A stretch of DNA of 42,021 bases, taken from JAVBNH01 sp031551635 (GTDB lineage: Bacteria > Bacillota > Clostridia > Oscillospirales > Acutalibacteraceae). Below the pieces are notes generated by a model that had not been told where the DNA came from, made no database searches, and worked only from the letters and a program-made list of their open reading frames with translations. The DNA is taken from positions 1-42,021 of the forward strand of contig JAVBNH010000036.1 in the NCBI GenBank assembly GCA_031551635.1, given 5' to 3'. How positions within the stretch are numbered: position 1 is the first letter of the stretch; each line of letters starts with the position of its first letter. A program made the position numbers and the translations under genes. Of this stretch, positions 6,433 through 14,842 are shown piece by piece.

Positions 6433-7986
6433 GAACGTTTCCAGCGATGCCGAAACTCTCAAAATCTTGCGGGCGTCTGTGGCTGAAATGCTGTCATTGC
6501 CGAGAACTGCTGCCGCATTGAAGAAGGCTCCCTTGAGCTCCTCAAGCTCAGCTGAGACGCGCAGAGCAATTCTTGCGTCAACCGCCGTGATTGTGCCGTT
6601 GCCGTCAGTGTCGCCGAGGACTACGATATTATAAATATCACCCTCGTCTCCTGTGGCTGTGACATAGAGACCTGTCTTAATTATTTGAGAGCCTGTCAAA
6701 TCGTTGCCGTCATCGTCGGAAACAATCACGCTGGCGTTTGTAAATTCCTTCGCGAAATCCTGAACGCTCACATCGGCGATGTTTACCGTCACCAGCTTCG
6801 CCGCAGAATCAAGCACATATTTACTGCCGCTTTTAAGCGTAAGTCCCTCGTTCTTCGGTTCGGTGGTAGAAGGTTTTGTGTTTGTTGTGGGTGTTTCAAT
6901 TTCACCAAGATATTTACCGATTTCTTTCATGACAAAGCTGTCTTCCTTTTTGCCGTTGCCAAGCTGACCGCTGCTGTTGTTGCCCCATGAGCAGAGAGTC
7001 TGCGTACTAGCTCCGCTTGACTTTGCAGCGAAAACGCTTGTGCCTGCTATAGTGACGCTTGCGAAGCCTGTGCCAATTTGCTGCAGAGTCGAAATCTCGC
7101 TTTTAACGCCCGGATCCAGAAGAAGCTGACCGTCAGTGTTGCTGCCGCAGCCATAGAGCTTACCGTTGCCCGTTAACACAAGCATAAAGTTTTCACCCAT
7201 ATATGCAGCGGAAACATCAGAAATTCCGTTAACTTTCATAGGCTCATTCTGAGTCTTTTTCTCACTGTCGCCATTGCCGAGCTGACCGTGGTAGTTAGTG
7301 CCCCAGGTGTACAGTTCGCCGCTGAGTGTAACAAAGCAATAGCTTTCTCTGTCTGCGGAGCCTGAAACACTTTTGACATTGTCGGCAAGCTTTTTGTTTA
7401 TTGTGATATTCCAAAGCTCGTTATTATTTTTTATTCCAAATACAAAAAATCTGGAAGCGGAAATTTTGTAAAAATTCTGTGCAATTTTTACAGGAGTAAA
7501 ATATGCAGAGTTCTGCTTGGAACTCACTCCGAAAAGATTACCGTAATTGTAACCGCAGGCGAGAAGCTCGCCTTTTTTATTTAACAAAAGCGTATAAGAA
7601 TATCCGGCGTAAACAGAAGCGATTCCCGATGAAATTAAAACAGGGTTATTATAAGAACAGCTTTTAAGGGATGCTTCCTTGCCGAGCTGACCGACATTGT
7701 TTGAGCCGAAGCCGTAGGCGTTGCCGTTTTTATCAAGATAGACTGTGTGCGAGCTGCCTGCGCTTACGCTCACGACACCGGAAAGAATTTTTGTGAATTC
7801 CGTGTTAAAGCCATTACCTGCGGCATACAAATTATTCTTGTCATCAATAAGATATGCTCTGTCAGCCGCGCCGGAAACCTTTTGGATGGTGCTGTCCTCA
7901 AGCTGTCCCGCGGCGTTGACCAGCGAGGACATTGCGAGTAATATCAAAATAATCACGCTGAGTAATATCGCTAAAGTTTTTTTCAT
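6430..7986 (-). CDS. Secreted RCC1-repeat propeller protein with dockerin
   Basis: A 518-residue exported protein: signal peptide at 1-27 (MKKTLAILLSVIILILLAMS..VNA), then RCC1-type repeats to about residue 350, seen as recurring GxxYxWGxNxxGQLG blocks (AYGFGSNNVGQLG, LYTWGTNYHGQLGNG, LYGCGSNTDGQL, LCSWGNNSSGQLGNG). After a short Thr-rich linker comes the same pre-dockerin module as in the 633-2861 protein, then a type-I dockerin: GDTDGNGTITAVD is canonical, but the second calcium loop (AVLGNDSISATD) has lost its first acidic ligands. ATG at 7984-7986 is chosen over upstream codons for its signal peptide and GGGTGAT site. It may be a cellulosome-associated binding protein; the partner is unknown. 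Confidence 0.8.
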   Translation of the reverse strand: MKKTLAILLSVIILILLAMSSLVNAAGQLEDSTIQKVSGAADRAYLIDDKNNLYAAGNGFNTEFTKILSGVVSVSAGSSHTVYLDKNGNAYGFGSNNVGQLGKEASLKSCSYNNPVLISSGIASVYAGYSYTLLLNKKGELLACGYNYGNLFGVSSKQNSAYFTPVKIAQNFYKISASRFFVFGIKNNNELWNITINKKLADNVKSVSGSADRESYCFVTLSGELYTWGTNYHGQLGNGDSEKKTQNEPMKVNGISDVSAAYMGENFMLVLTGNGKLYGCGSNTDGQLLLDPGVKSEISTLQQIGTGFASVTIAGTSVFAAKSSGASTQTLCSWGNNSSGQLGNGKKEDSFVMKEIGKYLGEIETPTTNTKPSTTEPKNEGLTLKSGSKYVLDSAAKLVTVNIADVSVQDFAKEFTNASVIVSDDDGNDLTGSQIIKTGLYVTATGDEGDIYNIVVLGDTDGNGTITAVDARIALRVSAELEELKGAFFNAAAVLGNDSISATDARKILRVSASLETF

Positions 7987-8053
7987 TATAATCACCCTTT
8001 TTTTGTTTGTCAGTATCATTGTAGCACTTACATTTTTGCTTGTCAAATGAAAA

Positions 8054-8090
8054 TATTAAGCTATTTTAGAAAAAACAAGATAGCTTAATA
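8054..8090. other. Hairpin in the divergent promoter region
   Basis: Perfect 11-bp arms TATTAAGCTAT and ATAGCTTAATA around a 15-nt loop, lying 10 bp before the -35 box of the UroD-like gene. It could be an operator or structural remnant; its role is unknown. Confidence 0.4.
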
Positions 8091-8099
8091 ATCTTTTCC

Positions 8100-8128
8100 T
8101 TGACTATGCATGTTAATTAATGTAAAAT
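8100..8128 (+). promoter_or_regulatory. Promoter of the UroD-like gene
   Basis: TTGACT at 8100-8105, a 17-bp spacer and TAAAAT at 8123-8128, with TG directly before the -10 box. The start codon is 62 bp downstream. Confidence 0.6.
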
Positions 8129-8190
8129 TATTAATATACAGCTTTTTTTGCAAACCAGAACGGTAGAATGAAACGGAACGGTGAAATAAT

Positions 8191-9432
8191 TTGAAGATTT
8201 TAGAGCATGATTTTGAAGTTTTGCGGCGATTGGCGGAGGAATATGCCTCGTTTGCGCTGGCGGACGAATTCGCCAAAAAACCCGATGAATATAGGAAACT
8301 CAACAGTCTGAATCAGATTCGTCCGCCGGTTCTGGTTTTCGAAGTGCCTTACAGTGAGTTTTCTGACTGCGATGAGCTGAGACTCCAGTGCCATGACCCT
8401 TCTAATTTTTCACTTGAGAATAATTTACGCAGGGAAATATATAAATGCCGCCATTTCAGGGGTGATTTTATTCTGCACCCCTATTTCAGGAGCGGTGTCG
8501 CAATAAAAGATACCGGAATCGGAGTCAACATTGACGAAAATACAGCGGCATCCACTACCGGCTCTGATATAAAGTCGCATTATTATAATGACAGGCTGAA
8601 GGACGAGGAGGATCTCGCGAAAATCCGTATGCCTGAAGTCTCCCATGACCTGAACGAAACAAACAGGCGACTTGAGTATCACAGCGAAATTTTCAAGGAT
8701 ATAATGGGTGTCAAAAAGTCAGGTGTTTCCTTCTATCTCGCGACCTGGGACCTGATTCCCAGGCTTCACGGGGTTGAAACGAGCATTATGGATTTGTGTG
8801 AGCGTCCCGAGTTTATTCATGCGATTATGGAAAAATTTACTGCTATAAATCTCCACTATATGGACGAATACGAAAGACTAAATGTACTTGACACCGACCC
8901 TAATTACCTGCACTGCGCGCCCGCCTGCACGAACGAGCTGCCGGTGCTGGATATGGATAAGGATAAAATTACGACAAAGGATGTCTGGTGCCGTGCTATG
9001 GCTCAGATTTTCAGCGTTGTGCCGCCGGAGATGCATGAGGAGTTTGACCTTCGCTACACAAGGAAATATTTTGAGCGGTGCGGCTTGAATTATTACGGCT
9101 GCTGCGAGCCTCTGGACGAAAAAATTGATATTCTGCGCAAGCTTCCGAAGCTCAGGCGTATATCCATTACCCCCTGGGCGAATGTTGAGAACGCCGCCGA
9201 AAAAATCGGAAAGGATTTTGTGCTGTCATATAAGTCGAATCCGGCATTTGTCGCCGGAAAAAGCTTTGACGAACGTCCGGTTATAGAGGAGACAAAAAGG
9301 GTCATGGATTGCTGCTTAAAAAACGGCACGCCCTTTGAGTTTATTCTCAAGGACATATCCACCGTTTCCAATAATCCTTCCAACATAGAAAAATGGATGG
9401 AGACGGTTAACAGGGTAATCGATTCTTATTAA
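8191..9432 (+). CDS. Uroporphyrinogen decarboxylase (URO-D) family protein
   Basis: A 413-residue cytoplasmic protein of the URO-D/methyltransferase superfamily, recognisable in the C-terminal half: ETSIMDLCERPEFIHAIMEKF, the YGCCEPLDEKIDIL segment, RISITPWANVENAAEKIGKDFVLSYK and the end NNPSNIEKWMETVNRVID. No haem-synthesis genes are nearby, so a role in corrinoid-dependent methyl transfer or an unknown decarboxylation is at least as likely as true HemE function. The only possible start in frame is TTG at 8191, since a TGA lies three codons upstream; GGTGA precedes it. It is transcribed alone and followed by an 18-bp inverted repeat. Confidence 0.75.
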   Translation: MKILEHDFEVLRRLAEEYASFALADEFAKKPDEYRKLNSLNQIRPPVLVFEVPYSEFSDCDELRLQCHDPSNFSLENNLRREIYKCRHFRGDFILHPYFRSGVAIKDTGIGVNIDENTAASTTGSDIKSHYYNDRLKDEEDLAKIRMPEVSHDLNETNRRLEYHSEIFKDIMGVKKSGVSFYLATWDLIPRLHGVETSIMDLCERPEFIHAIMEKFTAINLHYMDEYERLNVLDTDPNYLHCAPACTNELPVLDMDKDKITTKDVWCRAMAQIFSVVPPEMHEEFDLRYTRKYFERCGLNYYGCCEPLDEKIDILRKLPKLRRISITPWANVENAAEKIGKDFVLSYKSNPAFVAGKSFDERPVIEETKRVMDCCLKNGTPFEFILKDISTVSNNPSNIEKWMETVNRVIDSY

Positions 9433-9434
9433 TA

Positions 9435-9486
9435 CTAAGTTCAGATTAAAAAGTTGACAAATATTAGTTTTTTAATCTGAACTTAG
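9435..9486. terminator. Perfect 18-bp inverted repeat after the URO-D gene
   Basis: Arms CTAAGTTCAGATTAAAAA (9435-9452) and its exact complement (9469-9486) flank a 16-nt loop. It starts 3 bp after the stop codon, and the T-rich right arm could release transcripts, so terminator is the simplest reading. A short inverted-repeat element is an alternative. Confidence 0.55.
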
Positions 9487-9560
9487 AGCTTGCGAACGTT
9501 CACATATAAGGCTTCCGGGAAGTTATTTTTATCAACTGTTAAATGGGAGTTTGGTATAAG

Positions 9561-10166
9561 ATGAATGTATATTTTTTTAACAGCTATGATAGCTTTGAGT
9601 ATGAACAATATCTGGATTTTTTGCCGCCCGACAGGCGGGAAAAGGCTCTGAGATATAAGCAATTAAAGGACAGGCAAAACTGTGTAGCTTCATATTTGCT
9701 GCTTGTGTACTCTCTAAAAACGGAGTATAATATAGTTTCTGTTCCGGAAATTGCGGTTAGTGAAACAGGAAAACCCTTTTTTAAAGGCAGAAACGACATT
9801 TTTTTCAGCATCAGCCATTGCCCGCTGGGCGCGGTCTGCGCTATAAGCGGGGAGGAAATCGGCATTGATATTCAAGACATCAGAAAGGCTGACGAAGCGC
9901 TGATAAATAAGGCAATGTCGCCGCGTGAGAGGGATTATATTTTCGCCTCTGCTGACCGGAATCGGGCATTCGCGAGGCTCTGGAGCAGAAAAGAGAGCTA
10001 TTTGAAAAAAAGCGGCGTCGGTATCGGTGTGAGGTTGAATGAACTTGATTTGACAGATGAAAAAGGCATTTGCACAATAGAGAAAGACGATTTTTTTATC
10101 AGTGTTTGCGAAGCTGATAAAATTTATATAAAGGATATGGTGGAAAACGATGTTATTTTCGCATGA
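9561..10166 (+). CDS. 4'-phosphopantetheinyl transferase (Sfp-type)
   Basis: About 201 residues; transfers phosphopantetheine from CoA to carrier-protein serines. Family motifs are in order: GKPFF at about 70, SISHC at 84-88, IGIDIQDI with the metal-binding D103, and LWSRKESYLKKSGVGI with E145. The third metal ligand of Sfp (Asp-x-Glu) is Gln105 here, which is unusual. The ATG at 9561 is preferred because GGGAG lies 11 nt upstream; an ATG at 9543 overlaps that site. It overlaps mreB by 17 bp, so the genes are probably co-translated. No polyketide or peptide synthetase genes are near, so the fatty-acid carrier protein is the likely substrate. Confidence 0.85.
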   Translation: MNVYFFNSYDSFEYEQYLDFLPPDRREKALRYKQLKDRQNCVASYLLLVYSLKTEYNIVSVPEIAVSETGKPFFKGRNDIFFSISHCPLGAVCAISGEEIGIDIQDIRKADEALINKAMSPRERDYIFASADRNRAFARLWSRKESYLKKSGVGIGVRLNELDLTDEKGICTIEKDDFFISVCEADKIYIKDMVENDVIFA

Positions 10167-11166
10167 TTTGGGGATTGATTTGGGAACCTCGAATACACTA
10201 GTATATCTCAAGGGCAAGGGCATTGTATTGCGGGAGCCCTCTGTTGTGGCTGTCGATGTGACTGGTGTGCCGCAGAAAATGATTGCCTTCGGCAATGAAG
10301 CCAAGCAGATGATAGGCAGGACACCCGGCTCTATAACCGCTGTCAGACCCTTGAAGGACGGCGTTATTGCCGATTATGACATGACGGCGGACATGATTCG
10401 CGCGCTCATCAAAAAAGCTTTGCGCACCTCGGTTTTTTCTCGCGCGAGGGTGATGATTTCCATCCCGTCGGGCTGCACTGAGGTTGAGCGCAGGGCGGTT
10501 CATGAGGCAACAAGGGACGCCGGAGCCCGCTATGTCAGCATTATCGAGGGACCTATGGCGGCGGCAATCGGCGCGGGACTGCCTGTAATGGATGCGTCTG
10601 GCAGCATGATAATCGATATAGGCGGCGGGAATACCGAAATCGCGGTGCTCTCTCTCGGGGATATAGTCGCCTCGCGTACTCTCAGGCTCGGCGGCGACCA
10701 TTTTGACGAGGCTATTATTTCATATCTGAAAAAAAACCACAACTTCCTCATAGGCGAACGGACCGCCGAGGATATAAAAATCAAAATAGGCTCAGCACAC
10801 CATTATGAGGCTGAGGGCGCTCTGGATATAAGCGGCAGAAGCCTTTCGGACGGACTGCCGAGGAATATCGAGTTGAATTCGGCGGAGCTGCGCATCGCCC
10901 TGCTTGACAATATCAAGCTGATACTGAATCTCGTGCATGAGACGCTTGAAAAAATTCCTCCGGAGCTTTCCTCCGATATTATTGACAGGGGGATTATACT
11001 CACCGGCGGCGGCTCATTGCTGCGGGGTATTGACAAGGTTATTGCAAACGAGACACACATGCCCGTGAAGATTGCGCCGAACCCGCTTGAAAGCGTTATT
11101 CGCGGCACCGGAAAATGTCTTGAGCAGGATATTCTGAAGCTGTCGCTGAAAAACTTAATCGATTAA
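10150..11166 (+). CDS. mreB: Rod-shape determining protein MreB
   Basis: A 338-residue actin homologue that assembles under the membrane and guides lateral cell-wall synthesis. Phosphate-1 motif DLGIDLGTSNTLVYLKGKGI is at about 6-25, the phosphate-2 motif IIDIGGGNTEIAV at about 154-166, and the adenosine motif LTGGGSLLRGID at about 284-295. The IEGPMAAAIGAGLPV segment is typical of MreB/Mbl. Length is normal for the family. Which Firmicutes paralogue it represents (MreB, Mbl or MreBH) cannot be decided by eye. It overlaps the upstream transferase gene and is followed by mreC 36 bp later, as in other mre operons. Confidence 0.95.
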   Translation: MLFSHDLGIDLGTSNTLVYLKGKGIVLREPSVVAVDVTGVPQKMIAFGNEAKQMIGRTPGSITAVRPLKDGVIADYDMTADMIRALIKKALRTSVFSRARVMISIPSGCTEVERRAVHEATRDAGARYVSIIEGPMAAAIGAGLPVMDASGSMIIDIGGGNTEIAVLSLGDIVASRTLRLGGDHFDEAIISYLKKNHNFLIGERTAEDIKIKIGSAHHYEAEGALDISGRSLSDGLPRNIELNSAELRIALLDNIKLILNLVHETLEKIPPELSSDIIDRGIILTGGGSLLRGIDKVIANETHMPVKIAPNPLESVIRGTGKCLEQDILKLSLKNLID

Positions 11167-11202
11167 TTTGGAATTTTTGTAAATATAAAATGAGGAATAG
11201 CA

Positions 11203-12039
11203 ATGAAAAATCTCTTTAAGTCAAGACGCTCAAAAATACTCCTGAGCGCTGTGCTTGCTTTATTTCTCGGCATAATTTTTGCCGCGGTATCATATGATTC
11301 CGTCTCACCGCTGAGCAGCGCGGTAAGCTTTGTTTTTTCTCCGCTTCAAAGCCTGTCGGCGCGTATAGCGTCGGCTGCGGAGGATTTTACGGCTTCTTTC
11401 CGCTCCGCGGGAAGCTACCGTGACCAGCTTGATGAAATCCGTCTGGAGCTTGAGAATTACCGCGAGCAGCTTGTGGACTATGAGGAAATGAAGCAAAAGC
11501 TTGCTTCCTATGAAAATTTTCTCGGTGTAAAACAGGAGCACCCGGATTTTGAGTTTGTTCCCTCAACCATAATCAGCCGGGATGCAGCCGACATGTTCAA
11601 CTCCTTTCTGTTGAACTCCGGAAGCGTTGACGGAGTTGAGGTCAATGACCCTGTTATATATGAGAGCTACCTGGTAGGCGTTGTCAGCGAGGTCAATCTG
11701 ACGACCTGCCTTGTACGCACAATGCTTGACCCGAAAATCAATATAAGCTGTTACGAGGTTCGCAGCCGTGAGGACGGCTATACTGAGAATACCTCACTTC
11801 TCGCGCTCGGAGGGCTGAGTAAATTTACCGGCTTAACACGCTCGACCTCGGTTCAGGCGGGGGGGATAGTCTGCACCTCCGGTGTCGGGGGTAAATTCCC
11901 GCGCGACCTCATAATCGGAACTGTCAAAGAGGTTAAGGACAGCGAAACGGACATCTCCACCTACGCGACAATCGAGCCGGGCGTAAATGTGCAGAATCTT
12001 ATTGATGTTTTTGTTATTACCGACTTCTTGGGAAAATGA
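11203..12039 (+). CDS. mreC: Rod-shape determining protein MreC
   Basis: A 278-residue bitopic protein that links MreB to wall synthases. It has a basic N-terminus (KNLFKSRRSK), one membrane helix at about 10-28, a coiled coil at about 65-105 (RDQLDEIRLELENYREQLVDYEEMKQKL), and the beta-rich MreC domain with ISRDAADMFNSFLLNSGS, DPVIYESYLVGVV and a LIIGTVKEV strand near the C-terminus. The usual partner mreD does not follow; instead a heptamer-array element starts 12 bp after the stop. MreD may be encoded elsewhere. Confidence 0.93.
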   Translation: MKNLFKSRRSKILLSAVLALFLGIIFAAVSYDSVSPLSSAVSFVFSPLQSLSARIASAAEDFTASFRSAGSYRDQLDEIRLELENYREQLVDYEEMKQKLASYENFLGVKQEHPDFEFVPSTIISRDAADMFNSFLLNSGSVDGVEVNDPVIYESYLVGVVSEVNLTTCLVRTMLDPKINISCYEVRSREDGYTENTSLLALGGLSKFTGLTRSTSVQAGGIVCTSGVGGKFPRDLIIGTVKEVKDSETDISTYATIEPGVNVQNLIDVFVITDFLGK

Positions 12040-12050
12040 AATTTTAGAAA

Positions 12051-12309
12051 GTGTACAGTATGCAGTGTATAGTATGCAGTGTACAGTATGCAGTGTACAG
12101 TATGCAGTGTACAGTATGCAGTGTACAGTGTACAGATGTTGTCACAAGTTAAAATACTGTGTTTTTCAGCAATCTGCTCGCGAATAATTTAAAAATATCG
12201 TTAGCTAATTTAAAACAGATAATTTTTGCAACCATTCAAATCCAATCGGGTGAAAAGATAAAAACTAACTTAATTCTACCTTCCCGACATCAATCTGAAC
12301 ATTGTACAC
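12051..12309 (+). mobile_element. Heptamer-capped element E1
   Basis: The left part (12051-12134) is twelve tandem heptamers, mostly alternating GTGTACA and GTATGCA. A non-coding, AT-rich core of about 160 bp follows (12135-12294), starting GATGTTGTCACAAGTTAAAA and ending in the complement of GATTGATGTCGGGAAG. Two degenerate heptamers (ATGTTCA, GTGTACA on the minus strand) close it. Read on the + strand, the core aligns along its length with the minus strand of element E2 (21574-21794). No transposase is present, so mobility is inferred from the dispersed homologous copies. Confidence 0.6.
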
Positions 12310-12373
12310 TTTTTAACCTTAACTCTTCACTTTATCTACCCTGATTTCTAAAAAAATTCGGAGAAAAAAAATC

Positions 12374-13654
12374 ATGCTTCCTCCTCTTGCCGACCGCCTG
12401 AGACCCGGAACACTTGACGATATCGTCGGTCAAAAGCATTTGATCGGCGAGGGCGCACCCTTGCGCAATATCGTCGAGTCCGGCAGTCTGCCTAATATGA
12501 TTTTTTACGGTCCCAGCGGAACTGGAAAAACCACCCTTGCGCGGATTATCGCCGAAACAACGGACAGAAAGCTCATTAAGCTCAACGGCACCAACGCCTC
12601 AACCGCCGATATCCGTGAGGTTGTCGCCCAGCTGGATACGCTTTCGGCTCCCAACGGCATACTGTTGTATCTCGATGAAATACAGTATTTTAACAAAAAG
12701 CAGCAGCAGTCCCTGCTTGAATATATCGAAAGCGGAAAAATAACGCTTATCGCCTCGACCACTGAGAATCCTTATTTTTATGTTTACGGCGCGGTTCTCA
12801 GCCGCTCCACCGTTTTTGAGTTTAAATATGTCGAGGCTGCTGATGTCGTTTCAGCCGTGAATCGGGCGTTTGCCTTGCTCGAAAGAGAGAAAAACGAGAG
12901 CTTTTCTGTTGAGGCTTCGGTGAGCGAGCATATAGCGCATTCCTGCGGCGGCGATGTGCGTAAGGCAATGAACGCGGTTGAGCTGTGTGTCCTCAGCGCG
13001 AAGGCTCCCGCCGAAGGCGAAAGCCGTGTTATCACTCTTAAAAGCGCGGTAACCCTCACTCAAAAAAGCGCCATGAAGTACGACAGGGAAGGCGACGAGC
13101 ACTACGATTTGCTCTCAGCTTATCAGAAATCCATGAGGGGCTCTGACGCGAACGCCGCAGTACATTACCTTGCGCGGATACTTGAGGCGGGTGACCTGCC
13201 CTCAGCGTGCAGGCGGCTTATGGTTTGCGCCTGCGAGGATGTGGGGCTTGCCTACCCAATGATAATCCCCATAGTGAAGGCAGCGGTTGACGCTGCGATG
13301 ATGATAGGCATGCCCGAGGCGCGCATTCCTCTCGCAGATGCTGTAATCCTTGTATGCAACTCCCCAAAGTCAAATTCCGCTTATCTCGCGATTGACGCAG
13401 CGACTTCGGACCTTCATAAAGGAAAAGCAGGACCAATTCCGCGAAATTTGCAGAATAAGCATTTTGACGGCGAGGACGCAGAGGTTAAGGGACAGTTTTA
13501 CCTTTATCCTCATGATTTCGAAAACCATTATATACCTCAGCAATACCTGCCCGATATAATAAAAAATGCTCGGTATTATACTTTCGGCGATAATAAAAAT
13601 GAGCAGGCAATGAAAGAATACAGGGAGAAAATATTCAAGGCTATTGACAATTAG
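12374..13654 (+). CDS. rarA: Replication-associated recombination protein RarA (MgsA)
   Basis: A 426-residue clamp-loader-like AAA+ ATPase acting at stalled replication forks. It opens with PLADRLRPGTLDDIVGQKHL, then Walker A GPSGTGKTT at about 46-54, Walker B LLYLDEIQ at about 97-104, sensor 1 IASTTENPYF, and an arginine finger region LSRSTVFEF. The C-terminal part holds the tetramerisation region (YDREGDEHYDLLSAYQKSMRGSD) and the conserved GPIPRNLQNKHF segment. Length is normal. GGAG lies 10 nt before the ATG. It has its own transcription region after element E1. Confidence 0.95.
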   Translation: MLPPLADRLRPGTLDDIVGQKHLIGEGAPLRNIVESGSLPNMIFYGPSGTGKTTLARIIAETTDRKLIKLNGTNASTADIREVVAQLDTLSAPNGILLYLDEIQYFNKKQQQSLLEYIESGKITLIASTTENPYFYVYGAVLSRSTVFEFKYVEAADVVSAVNRAFALLEREKNESFSVEASVSEHIAHSCGGDVRKAMNAVELCVLSAKAPAEGESRVITLKSAVTLTQKSAMKYDREGDEHYDLLSAYQKSMRGSDANAAVHYLARILEAGDLPSACRRLMVCACEDVGLAYPMIIPIVKAAVDAAMMIGMPEARIPLADAVILVCNSPKSNSAYLAIDAATSDLHKGKAGPIPRNLQNKHFDGEDAEVKGQFYLYPHDFENHYIPQQYLPDIIKNARYYTFGDNKNEQAMKEYREKIFKAIDN

Positions 13655-13741
13655 CTAAAATTAGTGTAAATTAGATATGTTAGTTATATATTAACACATA
13701 GCAAATGCTACATGAAAATTTGAAAGGGGTAATCCAAACAC

Positions 13742-14689
13742 ATGAAAAAAAACATTATCAAAATCATGTCTCTCGTTCTCGTTTTAACAATGCTGGCTAC
13801 ACTTGCAGCCTGCGGCGGCACAGACGGTGAAACAACAACGACCGCAACGACGCTTCCCGAAACAACCGCCGCTCCTACAACAGTCGCACAGACCGGAACC
13901 GAAACAACCGTTACCGGCACAACCGGAACAGCAACAACAGTTAGCGGAACAGACGCAACAACCGCTCCCACCGCGACAACAGCCGCTCCGACAGCGGATA
14001 AATCAAAAACTGAGGTTCTTGCTCTTTACAAGGAAATTCTTGACAAGGCTAAGACTACAGATAAGCCCGGCTATAAAAAGTATGAATATCAGGAAATCCC
14101 CGATAATTCGAACGACAGACAGGTTACAGGTACCGGTATTGCTCAGGTTCTTAACCTTGCGGGAAATTTCATTACTTCAAAGGATAAGGCTATGGCAGCC
14201 CCCGGCACTACCGATAAGGGCGGAGACATGAAGGGTCTGCCGGTAACCGGTAATAACACAGGCTCAATGCTTGCCCCTGCTGACATTGATTTCCTTAAAG
14301 AAGCAAAATATGAAACCCTCGCAAACGGCAATATAAAAATCACTCTTGTCACAACCGAGGAAACAAAACCGGAGCCCACTCCTGACAACGCTACTGCACC
14401 TGTCAGCAAAACAGGCGCCCTATTTAATCCTCTTTCATCCGCATCCATTCAAGATACAATTCTTAACAATGGAGCAGTTAAAGCACTTCTTCAGGAATTA
14501 ACTTACGACCTTGTTTATCATGATTGTAAATCTACTCTTGAGTATAATGCGACAACAAAGCAAATCGTATCTCTTGAGCAAATCATGATAGTAAAAATTA
14601 CCGCTAACTTTAAAATCCCGCTTTTAGGCGCGATGAATGTTATGCAGCAGCTTTACAACACAGCCAAGTGGTATGATTTTGTGTATTAA
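13742..14689 (+). CDS. Lipoprotein of a tandem paralogous family, copy 1
   Basis: A 315-residue exported lipoprotein: signal peptide with lipobox LAAC (Cys24), a Thr/Ala-rich linker to about residue 90, then a globular domain of about 220 residues. The domain carries EVLALYKEILDKAK, KKYEYQEIP, a KITLVTTEE strand, SKTGALFNPL, LVYHDCKSTLEYN and the end MQQLYNTAKWYDFVY. The same landmarks recur in the next two genes, so the three arose by duplication. I do not recognise the domain. AAGGGG precedes the ATG. Anchoring outside the membrane is expected; a ligand-binding role would be a guess. Confidence 0.75.
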   Translation: MKKNIIKIMSLVLVLTMLATLAACGGTDGETTTTATTLPETTAAPTTVAQTGTETTVTGTTGTATTVSGTDATTAPTATTAAPTADKSKTEVLALYKEILDKAKTTDKPGYKKYEYQEIPDNSNDRQVTGTGIAQVLNLAGNFITSKDKAMAAPGTTDKGGDMKGLPVTGNNTGSMLAPADIDFLKEAKYETLANGNIKITLVTTEETKPEPTPDNATAPVSKTGALFNPLSSASIQDTILNNGAVKALLQELTYDLVYHDCKSTLEYNATTKQIVSLEQIMIVKITANFKIPLLGAMNVMQQLYNTAKWYDFVY

Positions 14690-14707
14690 GTTTACATAAT
14701 TGCCTTT

Positions 14708-14788
14708 TAGTACCTTAATGGGCAGAAGGGCTCAATAAAAAACAAGACTAGGGTTTTGGGCTTCGCAAGCCAAGCCCACGCTAGGTCG
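14708..14788 (+). repeat. Dispersed repeat, family A, copy 3
   Basis: TAGTACCTTAATGGGCAGAAGGGCTC, an A-rich middle, then TTTTGGGCTTCGCAAGCCAAGCCCACGCTAG. It lies between lipoprotein copies 1 and 2, in the same orientation as copies 1 and 2 of the repeat. Confidence 0.75.
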
Positions 14789-14842
14789 GAGTCCTCATGG
14801 ATTTCGACCTATTTTCAAAACTGAGAAAGGACTTGATAATAA

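Noticed and set aside
12159..12344. 61-residue ORF within element E1
   Set aside because: Crosses the core and the right cap; its frame is not kept in the homologous core of E2.
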